This document shows positions 14,539 through 24,256 of a DNA stretch of 31,732 nucleotides, one piece after another. The stretch is from CAZDBA01 sp964503615 (lineage in GTDB: Bacteria > Planctomycetota > Planctomycetia > Pirellulales > Pirellulaceae): contig CAZDBA010000043.1 in NCBI GenBank assembly GCA_964503615.1, positions 1 through 31,732 on the forward strand, read 5' to 3'. Position numbers and translations under genes: made by a program. The notes under the pieces were generated by a model, which made no database searches, was not told the DNA's origin, and was given only the letters and a program-made list of their open reading frames with translations. How positions within the stretch are numbered: position 1 is the first letter of the stretch; each line of letters starts with the position of its first letter.

Positions 14539-16662
14539 ATGCCTAATCGACTTAGTACTGAACTCAGCCCCTACCTCTTGCAGCACGCTGAGAACCCCGT
14601 CGATTGGTATCCGTGGTGTGAAGAGGCGCTCAACCGGGCCGCAAGCGAAGACAAACCGATCTTTTTGTCGATTGGTTATTCGGCATGCCATTGGTGCCAT
14701 GTGATGGAGCACGAGAGCTTCGAAAGTCCAAAGATCGCTGCGATCCTTAATGAGAATTTTGTTTGCATCAAAGTCGACCGAGAAGAACGTCCCGATCTTG
14801 ACCAGCTTTATATGAACGCCGTGATGGCTTTGCGAAAAGGCGGTGGAGGCTGGCCGCTTTCTGTTTTCCTGACTCCCAAACAGGAAGTGTTTTTTGGCGG
14901 GACTTACTGGCCGCCGGAAAGCCGTATGAACATGCCTGGCTTTGACCACGTGCTGGGCAGAGTCCTCGATGCGTTCCGCACCAACCGTGACCAAGTCGAC
15001 GGGCAATCGGCGCAAATAACTGCGTGGCTGTCTGCCACTACTGAAAACAAGAATCATAATGATGAACTGAATAAAGACTTACTGACAACCGCGGCGGTCT
15101 CGCTTCGCGACTCGTTCGATTTCCAGAATGGCGGATTTGGCACGGCACCCAAGTTTCCGCACTCAATGAACCTGTCTCTTCTGTTGCGACTTTGGAAAAA
15201 CTGGCCAGAGCTCACTGCCAACGAATCCGAATTCGGCCAAGACCAATTGTTGGAGATGGTCGAGCTCAACCTGAAGAAGATGGCATATGGAGGTATCTTT
15301 GACCACTTGGCGGGCGGCTTTGCTCGCTACAGCGTTGATGAACATTGGCTGGTGCCTCACTTTGAAAAGATGCTGTATGACAACGGATTGTTGGCCACTT
15401 GTTACTTTGAAACCTGTCGCGCGACGGGCAAAGAGTTTTTTGCCATGATTGGCCGCAAAACGCTGGACTACCTTTTGAACTATATGACATCGCCAGAGGG
15501 CGGCTATTACAGCACCGAGGATGCCGACAGCGAAGGCGAAGAAGGCAAGTTCTACGTGTGGTCAAAGGCCGAAGTGATCGAGCATTTGGGCGAAGAAGTC
15601 GGCGAGCGGTTTTGCCGATTGTACAACATCACTCCACAAGGCAACTTTGAAGGGCATAACATCCTCAACATGACCAAGTCGTATGTGGAGCGCGCGGTCG
15701 AGTTCGGAATCGACAAGCCACAACTCCGAGCCGAAATGCGTGCAGCTCGCAAAACACTTCTTGCCATTCGCGACCAACGTGTGCGACCTGGACTGGACGA
15801 CAAAGTCCTCTGTTGCTGGAACGCGCTGGGAATCATCGCCATGTGCGAAGGTGCGATGGCGACGGGCGAGCAACGTTACCTGGAGTCAGCCGAAAACGCA
15901 TTCGAATTTGTTTGGTCAAAACTATTTGAACCCAATCGCCGACTACAGCGATTGTGGCGTGGTGGCGTGGTCAAGCAGCCTGCTTTTTTGGACGACTACA
16001 GTTACCTGCTGAATGCGTTGTACTCGCTTTACCAGGCATCGCTGGACGAGACCTACGTTGATCGGGCTGTGGAATTATGTGAACAGATGATCGAGTTCTT
16101 TTCCGATGCGGAGGGACCCGGGTTCTTTTTTACGGCCAACGATGGCGAACAATTGATCGCTCGCACAAAAGATCAACAGGACAATAGCGTACCCAGCGGG
16201 AATTCAATGGCGGCAACAGCGTTGCTACGGTGGGGACGACTTTGTGCACGACAGGACTGGGTTCAGCTGGCCGAATCGACGATCCAATCCAATCTTGCGT
16301 TGATGAAACGCGCTCCGATGGCCAGCGGTCAAATGCTGGTGGCCCTGGAAAGCTGGTTACGGCCCAGTGTCGAACTTGTGTTATGCCTGCCGGCCGAAGA
16401 AAACATCACTGAGTTTCGCGACCTTTTCAACAGTCGTTGGCAAACGAACTTTGCGATGATTTGTCGCATTGAGCAATCTGATCGCACAAGGTCAAAATGG
16501 TTAGATAAAGTCTCCGACGCGAAACCGTTGGTCAATAACGAGCCAACTTTGTACATTTGTAGAAACTTTAGCTGTCAGGCTCCGATCATAGGGCGCGAGA
16601 AAGTCGTTCAGGCAATCGAAGAAACGTTTGCCAAGCCGCTGGAATCCGGCGATCAAAACTGA
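14539..16662 (+). CDS. yyaL: YyaL/DUF255 thioredoxin-domain protein (spermatogenesis-associated protein 20 family)
   Basis: The start at ATG 14539 gives 707 residues and the family's usual opening MPNRLSTELSPYLLQHAENPVDWYPW. A longer frame from 14101 is only overlap with the gene on the other strand. The N-terminal thioredoxin-fold domain has the CHWCHVM motif with Cys50 and Cys53. GGGGWPLSVFLTP and GGTYWPPE follow. The rest is an alpha/alpha-toroid like glycosidases or N-acylglucosamine epimerases (for example HFEKMLYDNGLLA and GYYSTEDADSEGEEGKFYVWS). Biochemical function is not established; a redox role is suggested by the CxxC. It leads a co-directional series with the RidA and DinB genes. 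Confidence 0.9.
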   Translation: MPNRLSTELSPYLLQHAENPVDWYPWCEEALNRAASEDKPIFLSIGYSACHWCHVMEHESFESPKIAAILNENFVCIKVDREERPDLDQLYMNAVMALRKGGGGWPLSVFLTPKQEVFFGGTYWPPESRMNMPGFDHVLGRVLDAFRTNRDQVDGQSAQITAWLSATTENKNHNDELNKDLLTTAAVSLRDSFDFQNGGFGTAPKFPHSMNLSLLLRLWKNWPELTANESEFGQDQLLEMVELNLKKMAYGGIFDHLAGGFARYSVDEHWLVPHFEKMLYDNGLLATCYFETCRATGKEFFAMIGRKTLDYLLNYMTSPEGGYYSTEDADSEGEEGKFYVWSKAEVIEHLGEEVGERFCRLYNITPQGNFEGHNILNMTKSYVERAVEFGIDKPQLRAEMRAARKTLLAIRDQRVRPGLDDKVLCCWNALGIIAMCEGAMATGEQRYLESAENAFEFVWSKLFEPNRRLQRLWRGGVVKQPAFLDDYSYLLNALYSLYQASLDETYVDRAVELCEQMIEFFSDAEGPGFFFTANDGEQLIARTKDQQDNSVPSGNSMAATALLRWGRLCARQDWVQLAESTIQSNLALMKRAPMASGQMLVALESWLRPSVELVLCLPAEENITEFRDLFNSRWQTNFAMICRIEQSDRTRSKWLDKVSDAKPLVNNEPTLYICRNFSCQAPIIGREKVVQAIEETFAKPLESGDQN

Positions 16663-16718
16663 CACCTTGCAATAAAAAAGCTGTTACCAAAATTTAACCT
16701 TAGACGAGAACCTAAAGA

Positions 16719-17177
16719 ATGAGTGCTGAAGCCAAGCTAAAAGAACTGGGTCTTGAACTTCCCCCCGCTCCCAAATCGATCGGTGTTTACAAACCGGCCA
16801 TCACAACAGGAAACCTGGTGATGACATCGGGGCACGGCCCGTTGCAATCGGATGGAACACTGATCACGGGTGTTGTAGGTGTCGATGCCGATCAAAAGGC
16901 GGGATATGCGGCTTCGAAACAGGCGGGCTTGGCGATGCTGGCTACGCTAAAACAACACTTGGGCTCGCTCGACAAAATCAAACGGGTGATCAAGCTCACC
17001 GGTTTCGTTGCTTGTACCGCTGACTTTGATCAACAACCGGCGGTTATCAACGGTTGCAGCGAATTGTTTCGAGACGTTTTCGGTGAAGATATCGGTGTTG
17101 GCGCTCGCAGTGCCGTCGGCATGGTGGCGTTGCCAGTCAAGATGATGGTCGAGATCGAAGGCATCTTCGAAATTTAA
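16719..17177 (+). CDS. RidA/YjgF/UK114 family protein
   Basis: This 152-residue protein is of the longer RidA subgroup. The fold's GNLVMTSGHGPL strand and the C-terminal GARSAVGMVALPVKMMVEIEG motif are present; Arg130 is the residue that binds the substrate carboxylate in deaminating RidA proteins. Canonical RidA hydrolyses reactive enamine/imine intermediates from PLP enzymes, but this subgroup has not been shown to do so. It follows yyaL by 56 bases and is probably soluble and trimeric. A hairpin with a short T-run follows the gene. Confidence 0.88.
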   Translation: MSAEAKLKELGLELPPAPKSIGVYKPAITTGNLVMTSGHGPLQSDGTLITGVVGVDADQKAGYAASKQAGLAMLATLKQHLGSLDKIKRVIKLTGFVACTADFDQQPAVINGCSELFRDVFGEDIGVGARSAVGMVALPVKMMVEIEGIFEI

Positions 17178-17182
17178 TTTCC

Positions 17183-17220
17183 AGCTGGCTGGTGACGCCG
17201 ATTGTCGCCAGCTCAATTTT
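17183..17220 (+). terminator. Possible terminator after the RidA-family gene
   Basis: AGCTGGC (17183-17189) pairs perfectly with GCCAGCT (17207-17213), with a partly foldable 17-base loop, and TTTT follows at 17217-17220. The T-run is short and separated by CAA, so termination may be partial. Confidence 0.35.
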
Positions 17221-17243
17221 CGCTTCATTGAAAGATTTGCATC

Positions 17244-17756
17244 ATGGCACTCAGTGAAAAACTGGAGAGCTTTCGAAAGCATCATGCGTGGATCCGCGAC
17301 TATACAATGCAGTTGTTGGACGATTTGGATGACGACCAATTGTACTGGTCTCCCGATTCGATCGTTACTCACGCAGCGTGGCAGGCGGGGCACATTGCGA
17401 TGGCACAGTACGGTTTAACTTTGTTTCGCCAGCGCGGTCGTGAATCGATTGATTCCGAACTGATGTCGGGAAAGTTCCGTAAGAAGTTTATGAAAGGCAC
17501 CACGCCGACCGCAAATCGAGAAGATTACCCAACGCGAGAAGAGATCATCACGGTTTTGAATGCGGTCAACGACCAGATGCTGATCGAACTGCCACAGTTT
17601 GATAACGAAGCACACTTGAGCGAAGTGATCGACGAGCCCAATGCGGGATTTGGCAACAAATATGGTGCGCTGATGTTTGCCTGTGACCACGAAATGCTTC
17701 ACGCGGGACAAATTGGTTTGCTCCGCCGCTTAATGGGAAAGGAACCCTTGCGCTAA
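17244..17756 (+). CDS. DinB-family putative metal-dependent protein
   Basis: This 170-residue four-helix-bundle protein has the three histidines typical of the DinB/YfiT superfamily: His50 in WQAGHIA, and His149 and His153 in CDHEMLHAGQIGLLRR. These are expected to bind a divalent metal. Members include thiol-S-transferases for bacillithiol or mycothiol and many uncharacterised proteins, so the substrate is unknown. It lies 66 bases after the RidA-family gene and 54 bases before the ABC ATPase gene. Confidence 0.85.
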   Translation: MALSEKLESFRKHHAWIRDYTMQLLDDLDDDQLYWSPDSIVTHAAWQAGHIAMAQYGLTLFRQRGRESIDSELMSGKFRKKFMKGTTPTANREDYPTREEIITVLNAVNDQMLIELPQFDNEAHLSEVIDEPNAGFGNKYGALMFACDHEMLHAGQIGLLRRLMGKEPLR

Positions 17757-17810
17757 GACCTTTTCCGCCCGTAACTCCCTTTCAATATTCACTCAACCGA
17801 CGCGCTGACC

Positions 17811-18710
17811 TTGGCCGATCCTATCATCCAGATTGAAAAACTGACCAAGCGATTTGGCGACTTTACCGCGTTAAAACGATGCGAGCTTTCGATTGAGCAG
17901 GGCGAGGTTTTTGGATTGCTGGGCCCCAACGGCGCGGGCAAATCGACTCTACTGCGATTGGTCATGGGATTCATCCGACCGACCGAAGGACGCGCGTCAC
18001 TTAAGGGGCTGGATTGCTATCGGCAACGTGTTGCCGTTCATCAGCAAGTTGCCTATCTGCCCGGTGACGCCCGGTTGCCAAAGACGATGCGAGGCAAGGC
18101 GGTGCTCTCCTTCTTTTCAGGCCTTGCTGGCGAAGACACCCTACAGCGATCGTTCGAAATCGCTGAGCGCCTGGATTTGGATCTATCTCGCTGGGTGGCG
18201 TTTATGTCGACCGGCATGCGGCAAAAACTCGCGCTTTCGATCGCGCTGGCATCACAAAAGCCTGTTTTGATTCTCGATGAACCCACTGCGAACCTGGACC
18301 CAACTGTACGAGGCGAAGTGCTCAAGATTGTCACGGAAGCCAAAACAGCTGGACGCACTGTCGTATTTTCATCGCACGTGCTGTCTGAAATCGAAGAGGT
18401 TTGTGATCGGGCTGGCATTTTGCGGGCAGGCGAACTGGTTCACTTGCAAAACATGAGTGAACTGATGCGCCAACACCGAATCCGCGCAACACTGGATGGA
18501 GAATTGCCTCCGGTGCCTGATGCACTACGCGAAGATTTACTGACCGAGCATTCGGGCGATGGCCAGTTGCGTTTGGAAACTCCAAAAGACCTCTCTTTCG
18601 TACTTAAATGGTTGGCCGACGCGCCGGTGTCCGATGTATTTATCCAACCAGTAGGGTTGCGCGCGATCTATGATCGCTTTCATAGTGATGCGGAGAAGCC
18701 GCCGGTATGA
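17811..18710 (+). CDS. ABC transporter ATP-binding protein
   Basis: This 299-residue ATPase has all core motifs: Walker A GPNGAGKST (38-46), a signature of the form STGMRQKL (133-140), Walker B LILDEPTANLDP (153-164) and the switch His189 in SSHVLSEIEE. The STGM-type signature is frequent in ATPases of ABC-2 (drug, NatA/NosF-like) exporters. The start is taken as TTG 17811 because no ATG lies between it and the upstream in-frame stop at 17772. The ribosome site is poor. The stop overlaps the permease start by four bases, so the two proteins are surely co-translated partners. Confidence 0.93.
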   Translation: MADPIIQIEKLTKRFGDFTALKRCELSIEQGEVFGLLGPNGAGKSTLLRLVMGFIRPTEGRASLKGLDCYRQRVAVHQQVAYLPGDARLPKTMRGKAVLSFFSGLAGEDTLQRSFEIAERLDLDLSRWVAFMSTGMRQKLALSIALASQKPVLILDEPTANLDPTVRGEVLKIVTEAKTAGRTVVFSSHVLSEIEEVCDRAGILRAGELVHLQNMSELMRQHRIRATLDGELPPVPDALREDLLTEHSGDGQLRLETPKDLSFVLKWLADAPVSDVFIQPVGLRAIYDRFHSDAEKPPV

Positions 18711-19675
18711 TCAAATCGCTTTGGAAAAAGAACCTACATGATTCCTTGCTGTTGTTTGCGGCAATCGCCTGTGCAGTCTGCACTTTTGGCTGGTTTCGCG
18801 TCAAAATTGTAGGCAAGATCGACTCGGGTCGATTCAAGCAGATCATTGACCTGTTGCCATCGGACTGGCAACGTTTTGCGTCAGTCGATTTTGACTGGAT
18901 GATTTCCTACCTCGGCCGGACGGCGACTACGCTGGACGAGCCGATGTTGATTATGCTGATCTCATTGTGGGCAATCGTTCGAGGAAGCGACGTGGTCAGC
19001 GGAGGACTCAGTCGTGGCACAATGGAAATGATCCTGTCCCAACCGATTGGGCGATATCGGTTTTATTTCGTTCACAACTTCATCACGATCACCGGTTTGT
19101 TTTTGCTATGCTTGCTCGTTTGGTTGGGAATGTTGATCGCGGTCGAAACGGTCAGCATCAAGGAAAGCGTCTATCCGGAAATTGGAATACCGCTGACGGG
19201 AATCCGTATCCCGATCACCGCGTTGGAACCGGAAAAAATCAACGTACCGCTGGGCGACCACGTTAACGCATTTGACTTTTGGCCGGGCATTTTAAACTTG
19301 TTTTGCTTTGGGTTTTTCTTAACTGGATTTTCCGCATTTGTATCTTCGCTGGATCGGTTTCGCTGGCGAACTCTGGGGATCCTGATCGCGATCTACTTTA
19401 TGTCGGCGATGGCAAAGATTGGCAGTATGGCCAGCGAATCGTTCGAATTCCTGAAGTACTTCACCTATTTTTCGTTTTACGACGCGGTCCTTTTTATCCA
19501 GCAACAAAAGGACGATAGCCTTAGTCAGCTAGCGCTGATTAACAGAACGACCAGCGGCGAGTTTGAAAGCGCTGGCCCTTTGGGGTGCAATTTATTTCTA
19601 CTTGTGCTGGCAACTGGGTTGTTGGTCGCAGGTGCAAAAATCTTCCATCGTCGTGACTTGCCCGCTCCCGTTTAA
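18707..19675 (+). CDS. ABC-2-type transporter permease
   Basis: This 322-residue membrane protein has about six hydrophobic segments: near the start (LLLFAAIACAVCTFGWF), two before residue 155, and three in the last 140 residues. The LWAIVRGSDVVSGGLSRGTMEMILSQPIGR segment is characteristic of ABC-2/NosY-like permeases, where 'RGT...LSxPxxR' faces the ATPase. It overlaps the ATPase gene by ATGA, giving a one-ATPase, one-permease exporter that probably works as a 2+2 dimer. The substrate cannot be told from sequence. Confidence 0.88.
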   Translation: MIKSLWKKNLHDSLLLFAAIACAVCTFGWFRVKIVGKIDSGRFKQIIDLLPSDWQRFASVDFDWMISYLGRTATTLDEPMLIMLISLWAIVRGSDVVSGGLSRGTMEMILSQPIGRYRFYFVHNFITITGLFLLCLLVWLGMLIAVETVSIKESVYPEIGIPLTGIRIPITALEPEKINVPLGDHVNAFDFWPGILNLFCFGFFLTGFSAFVSSLDRFRWRTLGILIAIYFMSAMAKIGSMASESFEFLKYFTYFSFYDAVLFIQQQKDDSLSQLALINRTTSGEFESAGPLGCNLFLLVLATGLLVAGAKIFHRRDLPAPV

Positions 19676-19705
19676 TTTTCCGGGCTCGGTACCTCTTCGT
19701 TAGAG

Positions 19706-22700
19706 TCAGAAGTAGATGTTGAATTTCTCTAACAGTTCTGCAAAGTCCGGATGCTCTGCGGCTTGGTTTGCGATCACTGGTAGTAGATCACGCTGGTTCT
19801 TTGAAACCAAGGCGTTGATGTTGAGCAAGAGTTTCGCTTTTTTGGCCAGTATTGATTCGTCTGTGAGTTCCACCAAAGCCTTGTCCAGCTGCTGGTTCGC
19901 TTGGGGATACCTTCGCGTGACCATCAAGCTTTCTGCAAAAGCGATACGAAACTGAGCCTTCTCGTCGGCCGCTTTAATCGCGTTGAAATGATATTGAAGC
20001 GCTTGGTCGTGGGCCGAGTTGGCTTCCAGAATCAGCGCTGCCCGTAAGAAGTCGTTAGCGGTACCACAATTCAATTCGGTTAAATTTTGGATCGCAGAGA
20101 ACTCAGTTGTCTGATCTCCAGCTTCGGCGGCCTGTTCTACAAGGTTTCGATACTGCTCGCCGAATTCACGCTGTCGGTTCAAAGCGGGCAAGTTGGAAAT
20201 CGCTTTCTTCCAGTGCTCACCGGCAGCATCCAGCCAATTAGGCTCGGCTGCATAGATCACTTTGATCGCCTTCAGAATTTCCTGCGTCGACTTTCTAGCC
20301 AAGCCCATTCGATCATTCTCGTGAACAGGTTCCCCGTTGAACAACGACTGAGAATCACTGGCGATCAGCTCTTCGAGCAGGGAAAATTGAGGTGGTAATT
20401 GTTGAACAGAATAACGAAACGAATCCCATGCATACAGTTCCAATACAGGTTTGTCGCGGCGGTTTATTGGAACGCTGTCTTTTAGGGACGACTGCAAAAC
20501 GCTTTGATCCAACCAATACATCGACCGAATATCGTCTGCCGATGCCCAGTGGTATTGCCGAAGCGAAGCAGCGCCTGTAGCGCCTAAACTTTCGTTAATA
20601 TTTATATCGTCGAGACTCAATTTGCTTTTACTTCCAACTAGGTAGACCGATCCCGGTGGAGCCAGCCCGACATGTCCATAGGGGAAGCTTCCGGCAAACG
20701 TTTTTAGGATGCACGCCAACTCTCTGCGGTCGCACTTTATGGAAACCCATTGCACAAACAGGCCTTCATCCGAGAGTTTTTCGGCGCACAAGCGATAATA
20801 CTCACGCGAAAAAAACTCTACGTTGGACGCTGCGCCTGGTCGAGATTTTCCGTCGGAAACGATCGCATCGAACTTACCTGAGTGACGTTTAAGAAAACGA
20901 ATCCCATCGTCGTTGATGATTTTGAGTTTCGACTTGGCAGGCGGACTTTGCTCCTCTTGGGTAAAGAGTTCACAAGCATCTATCACGGCTGGAGAAAGTT
21001 CCGCAGCGATCACCGATTCAACCGAAGCGAGATTAGCAAGTTCACGCGCGAGAATTCCGGTTCCCAATCCGATCGTGTAAACCGATTGTTGCTGGCAGTC
21101 CTCTCTCAACAAAAAAGGCAGATGCGCAAGTAATTGCTGTTTCTCGTCGACCCCACCACCGTTCTCGCCAATCGTAACGCCATCGATCATTAGCTTCCGA
21201 ACGGGTGGCTGTGATTCAGATTCGATAACGGCGACCGCTTGTTCGCCGTCTTCGGAGTAGAATATCTCTGCCCATCCTTCTTGCGGTACCACACCGGCTT
21301 TAACGGGGCGCTGGTATGCCACCGCGAAAAGTCCGACACAGATCATTGCTGTGACTACGACAGGGATTGCGAGCTTGAATCGGTTGTCCGCACTGCCTGT
21401 GCAACAGCCAAACGCAAAACACACACCTGCGATGACGGGTAAAGCGCCCAGGATTACCCCTGAGCGCCACAAGCCAAACATTGGAATCAAGAATATTGCA
21501 GTACAGAAGATCCCAAGCACATTCGCAAGCGCGACAACACCATAGAGCCCGCCAATTCCTTTTCCAATTGAGTTGTTTTGATCACACCAAAGGTCACTTG
21601 CAAGCGGGAAAGCAAATCCAACTGCCACCGCGGGCAACAATAAAACAGCAACGGCCAACAGGAACCGTGATAGAAACGGCGACAGCAACAGCCAGTTGAG
21701 ACTGGTGCGAATCGTCTCGACTTGCATCCCGTAACTGAGTGTGAGCAACGACAACGAGATAAAGCAGCCGATTGAAATCAAAGTCAAACTATACGCGCCG
21801 TGTGACTTTCCCCGTAGCCACTTAATGCCCGCAAGCGACGAACCTATGGCCAAGCCAACCAGCATCACAGCAACAACCACGGCGTAGCTTCGCGAATCTG
21901 AACCGAAAACGTAAACAAAATATCTTTGCCAGATCAGTTCCATGCCCAAGCTGGCGAAACTGCTCATCATCACAGCCAGCAACAGTATTGCCGATCGACT
22001 CGACTTGTTTGGTATTTCAGATTCACCAAGGCTCGACCGGGCAAAAGAATCGTTTTCGCTACGACGATTGGTCCCCTTCGAAACAAGGAAGCTCAGTATT
22101 GAAACCAAAACTCCCGTAAGACCACATCCCGCCAACGAATTAAAGAGGCCGAAAACTGGCACGAGTATAAACACGGTCAGGATCGCACCCGCGGCGGCTC
22201 CAATCGTTTCCAACGCGTACAACAACGAAACGGTGCGCCGCAACACAAACGGCTTTCCATTGGTATCCTTCACGGACCTCCACGCGACCAACGAAGGGAT
22301 AATTCCTCCGATCAGGACGTGAACGGGCAGGATTACCGAAAACGCGAACGCCAGAGGGGCCCAACCGGCACCGATTGAGTTCGCGCTAGAAAGTGATTCG
22401 GAAAATCCAGCGGCTAAGGGGCGACCGACAAAAGCAAACAATAGGGTTAGCAGAGAAACCAACCCAAACATCGCTTGAGCCAGCCAGTTTCGGAAACGAT
22501 TTTGATCGGCCAATCGACCCAGAAAAATCGCCCCTAGTGCGAGTCCCAACATCGCAAATGCAAGCACTGCGGCAGAGGTTGCACGATTGGCACCAATCTC
22601 TTGAACGCCGATCCGCAAAGCGACCGTTTGCCAAACCAGCGACAAAAATCCAGTCGTGAAAGCGATGAAAACCTGCAGTAGTGAACAACTAGCGTGTGCC

Positions 22701-22765
22701 ACACGGTTTGTATTAGATTTTGGCACGTCGGTCTCATCGAAACGTTTAGTCAATTCAAAAGGCAA
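19706..22765 (-). CDS. Fused MFS/spermidine-synthase-like membrane protein with C-terminal helical-repeat tail
   Basis: This 1019-residue protein has three parts. Residues about 25-500 hold about a dozen membrane helices. A methyltransferase-fold domain follows, with the nucleotide-site motif TIGLGTGILAREL near residue 565, acidic AAELSPAVIDAC, NDDGIRFL and FDAIVSDGKSRPG. This is the spermidine synthase-like fold. The last 250 residues are helical and TPR-like. Fused MFS/spermidine-synthase proteins are widespread in planctomycetes, but their reaction is unproven; polyamine synthesis or transport is inference. The TTG start at 22765 has no good ribosome site, so a GTG 13 codons further in is possible. 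It is convergent with the ABC permease gene. Confidence 0.85.
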   Translation of the reverse strand: MPFELTKRFDETDVPKSNTNRVAHASCSLLQVFIAFTTGFLSLVWQTVALRIGVQEIGANRATSAAVLAFAMLGLALGAIFLGRLADQNRFRNWLAQAMFGLVSLLTLLFAFVGRPLAAGFSESLSSANSIGAGWAPLAFAFSVILPVHVLIGGIIPSLVAWRSVKDTNGKPFVLRRTVSLLYALETIGAAAGAILTVFILVPVFGLFNSLAGCGLTGVLVSILSFLVSKGTNRRSENDSFARSSLGESEIPNKSSRSAILLLAVMMSSFASLGMELIWQRYFVYVFGSDSRSYAVVVAVMLVGLAIGSSLAGIKWLRGKSHGAYSLTLISIGCFISLSLLTLSYGMQVETIRTSLNWLLLSPFLSRFLLAVAVLLLPAVAVGFAFPLASDLWCDQNNSIGKGIGGLYGVVALANVLGIFCTAIFLIPMFGLWRSGVILGALPVIAGVCFAFGCCTGSADNRFKLAIPVVVTAMICVGLFAVAYQRPVKAGVVPQEGWAEIFYSEDGEQAVAVIESESQPPVRKLMIDGVTIGENGGGVDEKQQLLAHLPFLLREDCQQQSVYTIGLGTGILARELANLASVESVIAAELSPAVIDACELFTQEEQSPPAKSKLKIINDDGIRFLKRHSGKFDAIVSDGKSRPGAASNVEFFSREYYRLCAEKLSDEGLFVQWVSIKCDRRELACILKTFAGSFPYGHVGLAPPGSVYLVGSKSKLSLDDININESLGATGAASLRQYHWASADDIRSMYWLDQSVLQSSLKDSVPINRRDKPVLELYAWDSFRYSVQQLPPQFSLLEELIASDSQSLFNGEPVHENDRMGLARKSTQEILKAIKVIYAAEPNWLDAAGEHWKKAISNLPALNRQREFGEQYRNLVEQAAEAGDQTTEFSAIQNLTELNCGTANDFLRAALILEANSAHDQALQYHFNAIKAADEKAQFRIAFAESLMVTRRYPQANQQLDKALVELTDESILAKKAKLLLNINALVSKNQRDLLPVIANQAAEHPDFAELLEKFNIYF

Positions 22766-22971
22766 CTGTGTTGCGCTAGGTTAACTTGCATCATCCTTGA
22801 GATACATCAATTTTGGCAATAGCGATCGGAATTTCCAGCCAACAACCGCGATCGACCACCGTAGAATCAACTACCTGATGGCAGATTTAGTTATGAGCTA
22901 CGTGCAATGGCGCAGTGGTTCAGGTAAAGTTGAGAAATCAGCGCGAATCACGAGGTGAAACAGACTTGATT

Positions 22972-24114
22972 ATGAACTTACTCAATCATTTGTTCGTTTG
23001 GTTAAACCGAACTCACATCGCCACGGGAGTGTTAGTTTTCGCTGTGGCATTTGGAGTCACATCACGTAAAAGCCACGGGCAATCGACTGGAAGTGGTACG
23101 AAACCGCCTCCGCCTCTGCCTGCCCCTCCCATTCATCAAGAAACGGAAAAAATAGAGCAGAAAAAAGCGGATTCGCCGCTGCAACCAGCTGCGGAAGAAC
23201 CAAAGGGCGAAGCTCGCGAGTTCCGGAATCCACAGGGAGTCGTGTTTGCAGAAGCGTACTTCATGCGCAAGACAGGAGTGCGCGTCATACTTCGAGATCT
23301 TAAAGGTATCGAGTCGCAAGTTCCCATCGGCGAATTTAGTGAACAAGACCAAGTCTGGATCGAATCGGAGGTCGAATTGCGTCGCGTTCAGGGAATCGCA
23401 AAAAGGAAGCTCGACAAAATCAAAGCAGACTTCTTGCAAAGCGTAAAACAATCGAAGGTGATCGCTGGACTGGAGCGAGTGGCGAGGCTGGGAAAGGAAG
23501 CGCCGTTTGCGGCCAGCGTTGCCCAGGAGTATCTTTCCGAATCGAATCCGATCCAGGTTCGTGCGGCGGCACTGGCCGCTCTGGTTTCAGTAACTCCAGC
23601 TGACGAGCCAAGTTTTCAGCAGGCGCTCGCGGGAATCGCCAATGACAAATATGAAATCAACTCGCAGTTGGTCGCTGAACCGAAAGGGATCATCGTCGCG
23701 ATGTCTACGTTCGGTGAAATGAGTTGGGCTTACACCAAATCGGTCGCGTATTCTGGCAACGTGATTCCAACCGGAGAGACTGCCGAAGCTCTCACCATTC
23801 CGGCCACACCTAGCCGTGACCTGAACGAACCGCAAACCGCAGCAAGAATCGAGGCGATTGGTGTTTTGGCAAACTTGTGCGAGACCTGCGACGAGACTCA
23901 CCGTGAGAAAACTCTACAAACAATCCTCTCGCTAGTTTCATTTGTAGAGCAATCGGAAAACGACAACCAGAAATCGACCCTGCGAGCTTGTTTCAATGCA
24001 CTGGGTAAAATTGGGATCTCCAATCCCCAAGTCACTCAAACTCTGAAGCGATACGCAACTCGCTCTGACTTTGCCAGGCAAATCGAACGAGTCCGAGCAA
24101 TACTTGCAGATTAA
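22972..24114 (+). CDS. Secreted SHD1-like/HEAT-repeat protein
   Basis: The protein has 380 residues from ATG 22972. GAGGTG at 22952-22957 is better spaced for a TTG at 22966, two codons upstream, so that start is equally possible. The N-terminus carries a membrane/signal segment (HIATGVLVFAVAFGVTS) and then a proline- and charge-rich linker. Next comes an SHD1-like beta domain (REFRNPQGVVFAEAYF...GVRVILRDLKG...VPIGEFSEQDQVWI), a form common in planctomycete exported proteins. The rest is HEAT-like helical repeats (AAALAALVSVTP, RIEAIGVLANLC, STLRACFNALGKIG). It is probably periplasmic and protein-binding; no catalytic residues are seen. Confidence 0.75.
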   Translation: MNLLNHLFVWLNRTHIATGVLVFAVAFGVTSRKSHGQSTGSGTKPPPPLPAPPIHQETEKIEQKKADSPLQPAAEEPKGEAREFRNPQGVVFAEAYFMRKTGVRVILRDLKGIESQVPIGEFSEQDQVWIESEVELRRVQGIAKRKLDKIKADFLQSVKQSKVIAGLERVARLGKEAPFAASVAQEYLSESNPIQVRAAALAALVSVTPADEPSFQQALAGIANDKYEINSQLVAEPKGIIVAMSTFGEMSWAYTKSVAYSGNVIPTGETAEALTIPATPSRDLNEPQTAARIEAIGVLANLCETCDETHREKTLQTILSLVSFVEQSENDNQKSTLRACFNALGKIGISNPQVTQTLKRYATRSDFARQIERVRAILAD

Positions 24115-24184
24115 ATCTGAACAAGCGCGATAAGCCTTTCTCAATTTTTTTTACCAGCTTAACCTTTACCATTACATCTACGAA

Positions 24185-24212
24185 AACAGCCGAGCATTTT
24201 GGCTCGGCTGTT
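24185..24212 (-). terminator. Rho-independent terminator of the glycine-rich protein gene
   Basis: A perfect 11-pair stem (AACAGCCGAGC at 24185-24195 with GCTCGGCTGTT at 24202-24212) has a six-base loop. On the minus strand it is followed by TTTTC, and it lies 45 bases past the stop of the gene at 24257. On the plus strand no T-run follows, though it may also help to end the SHD1/HEAT transcript. Confidence 0.8.
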
Positions 24213-24256
24213 GTGTGTAAAATATCAAGTTGACTTTAGAGTGTTATCACTCAGTC

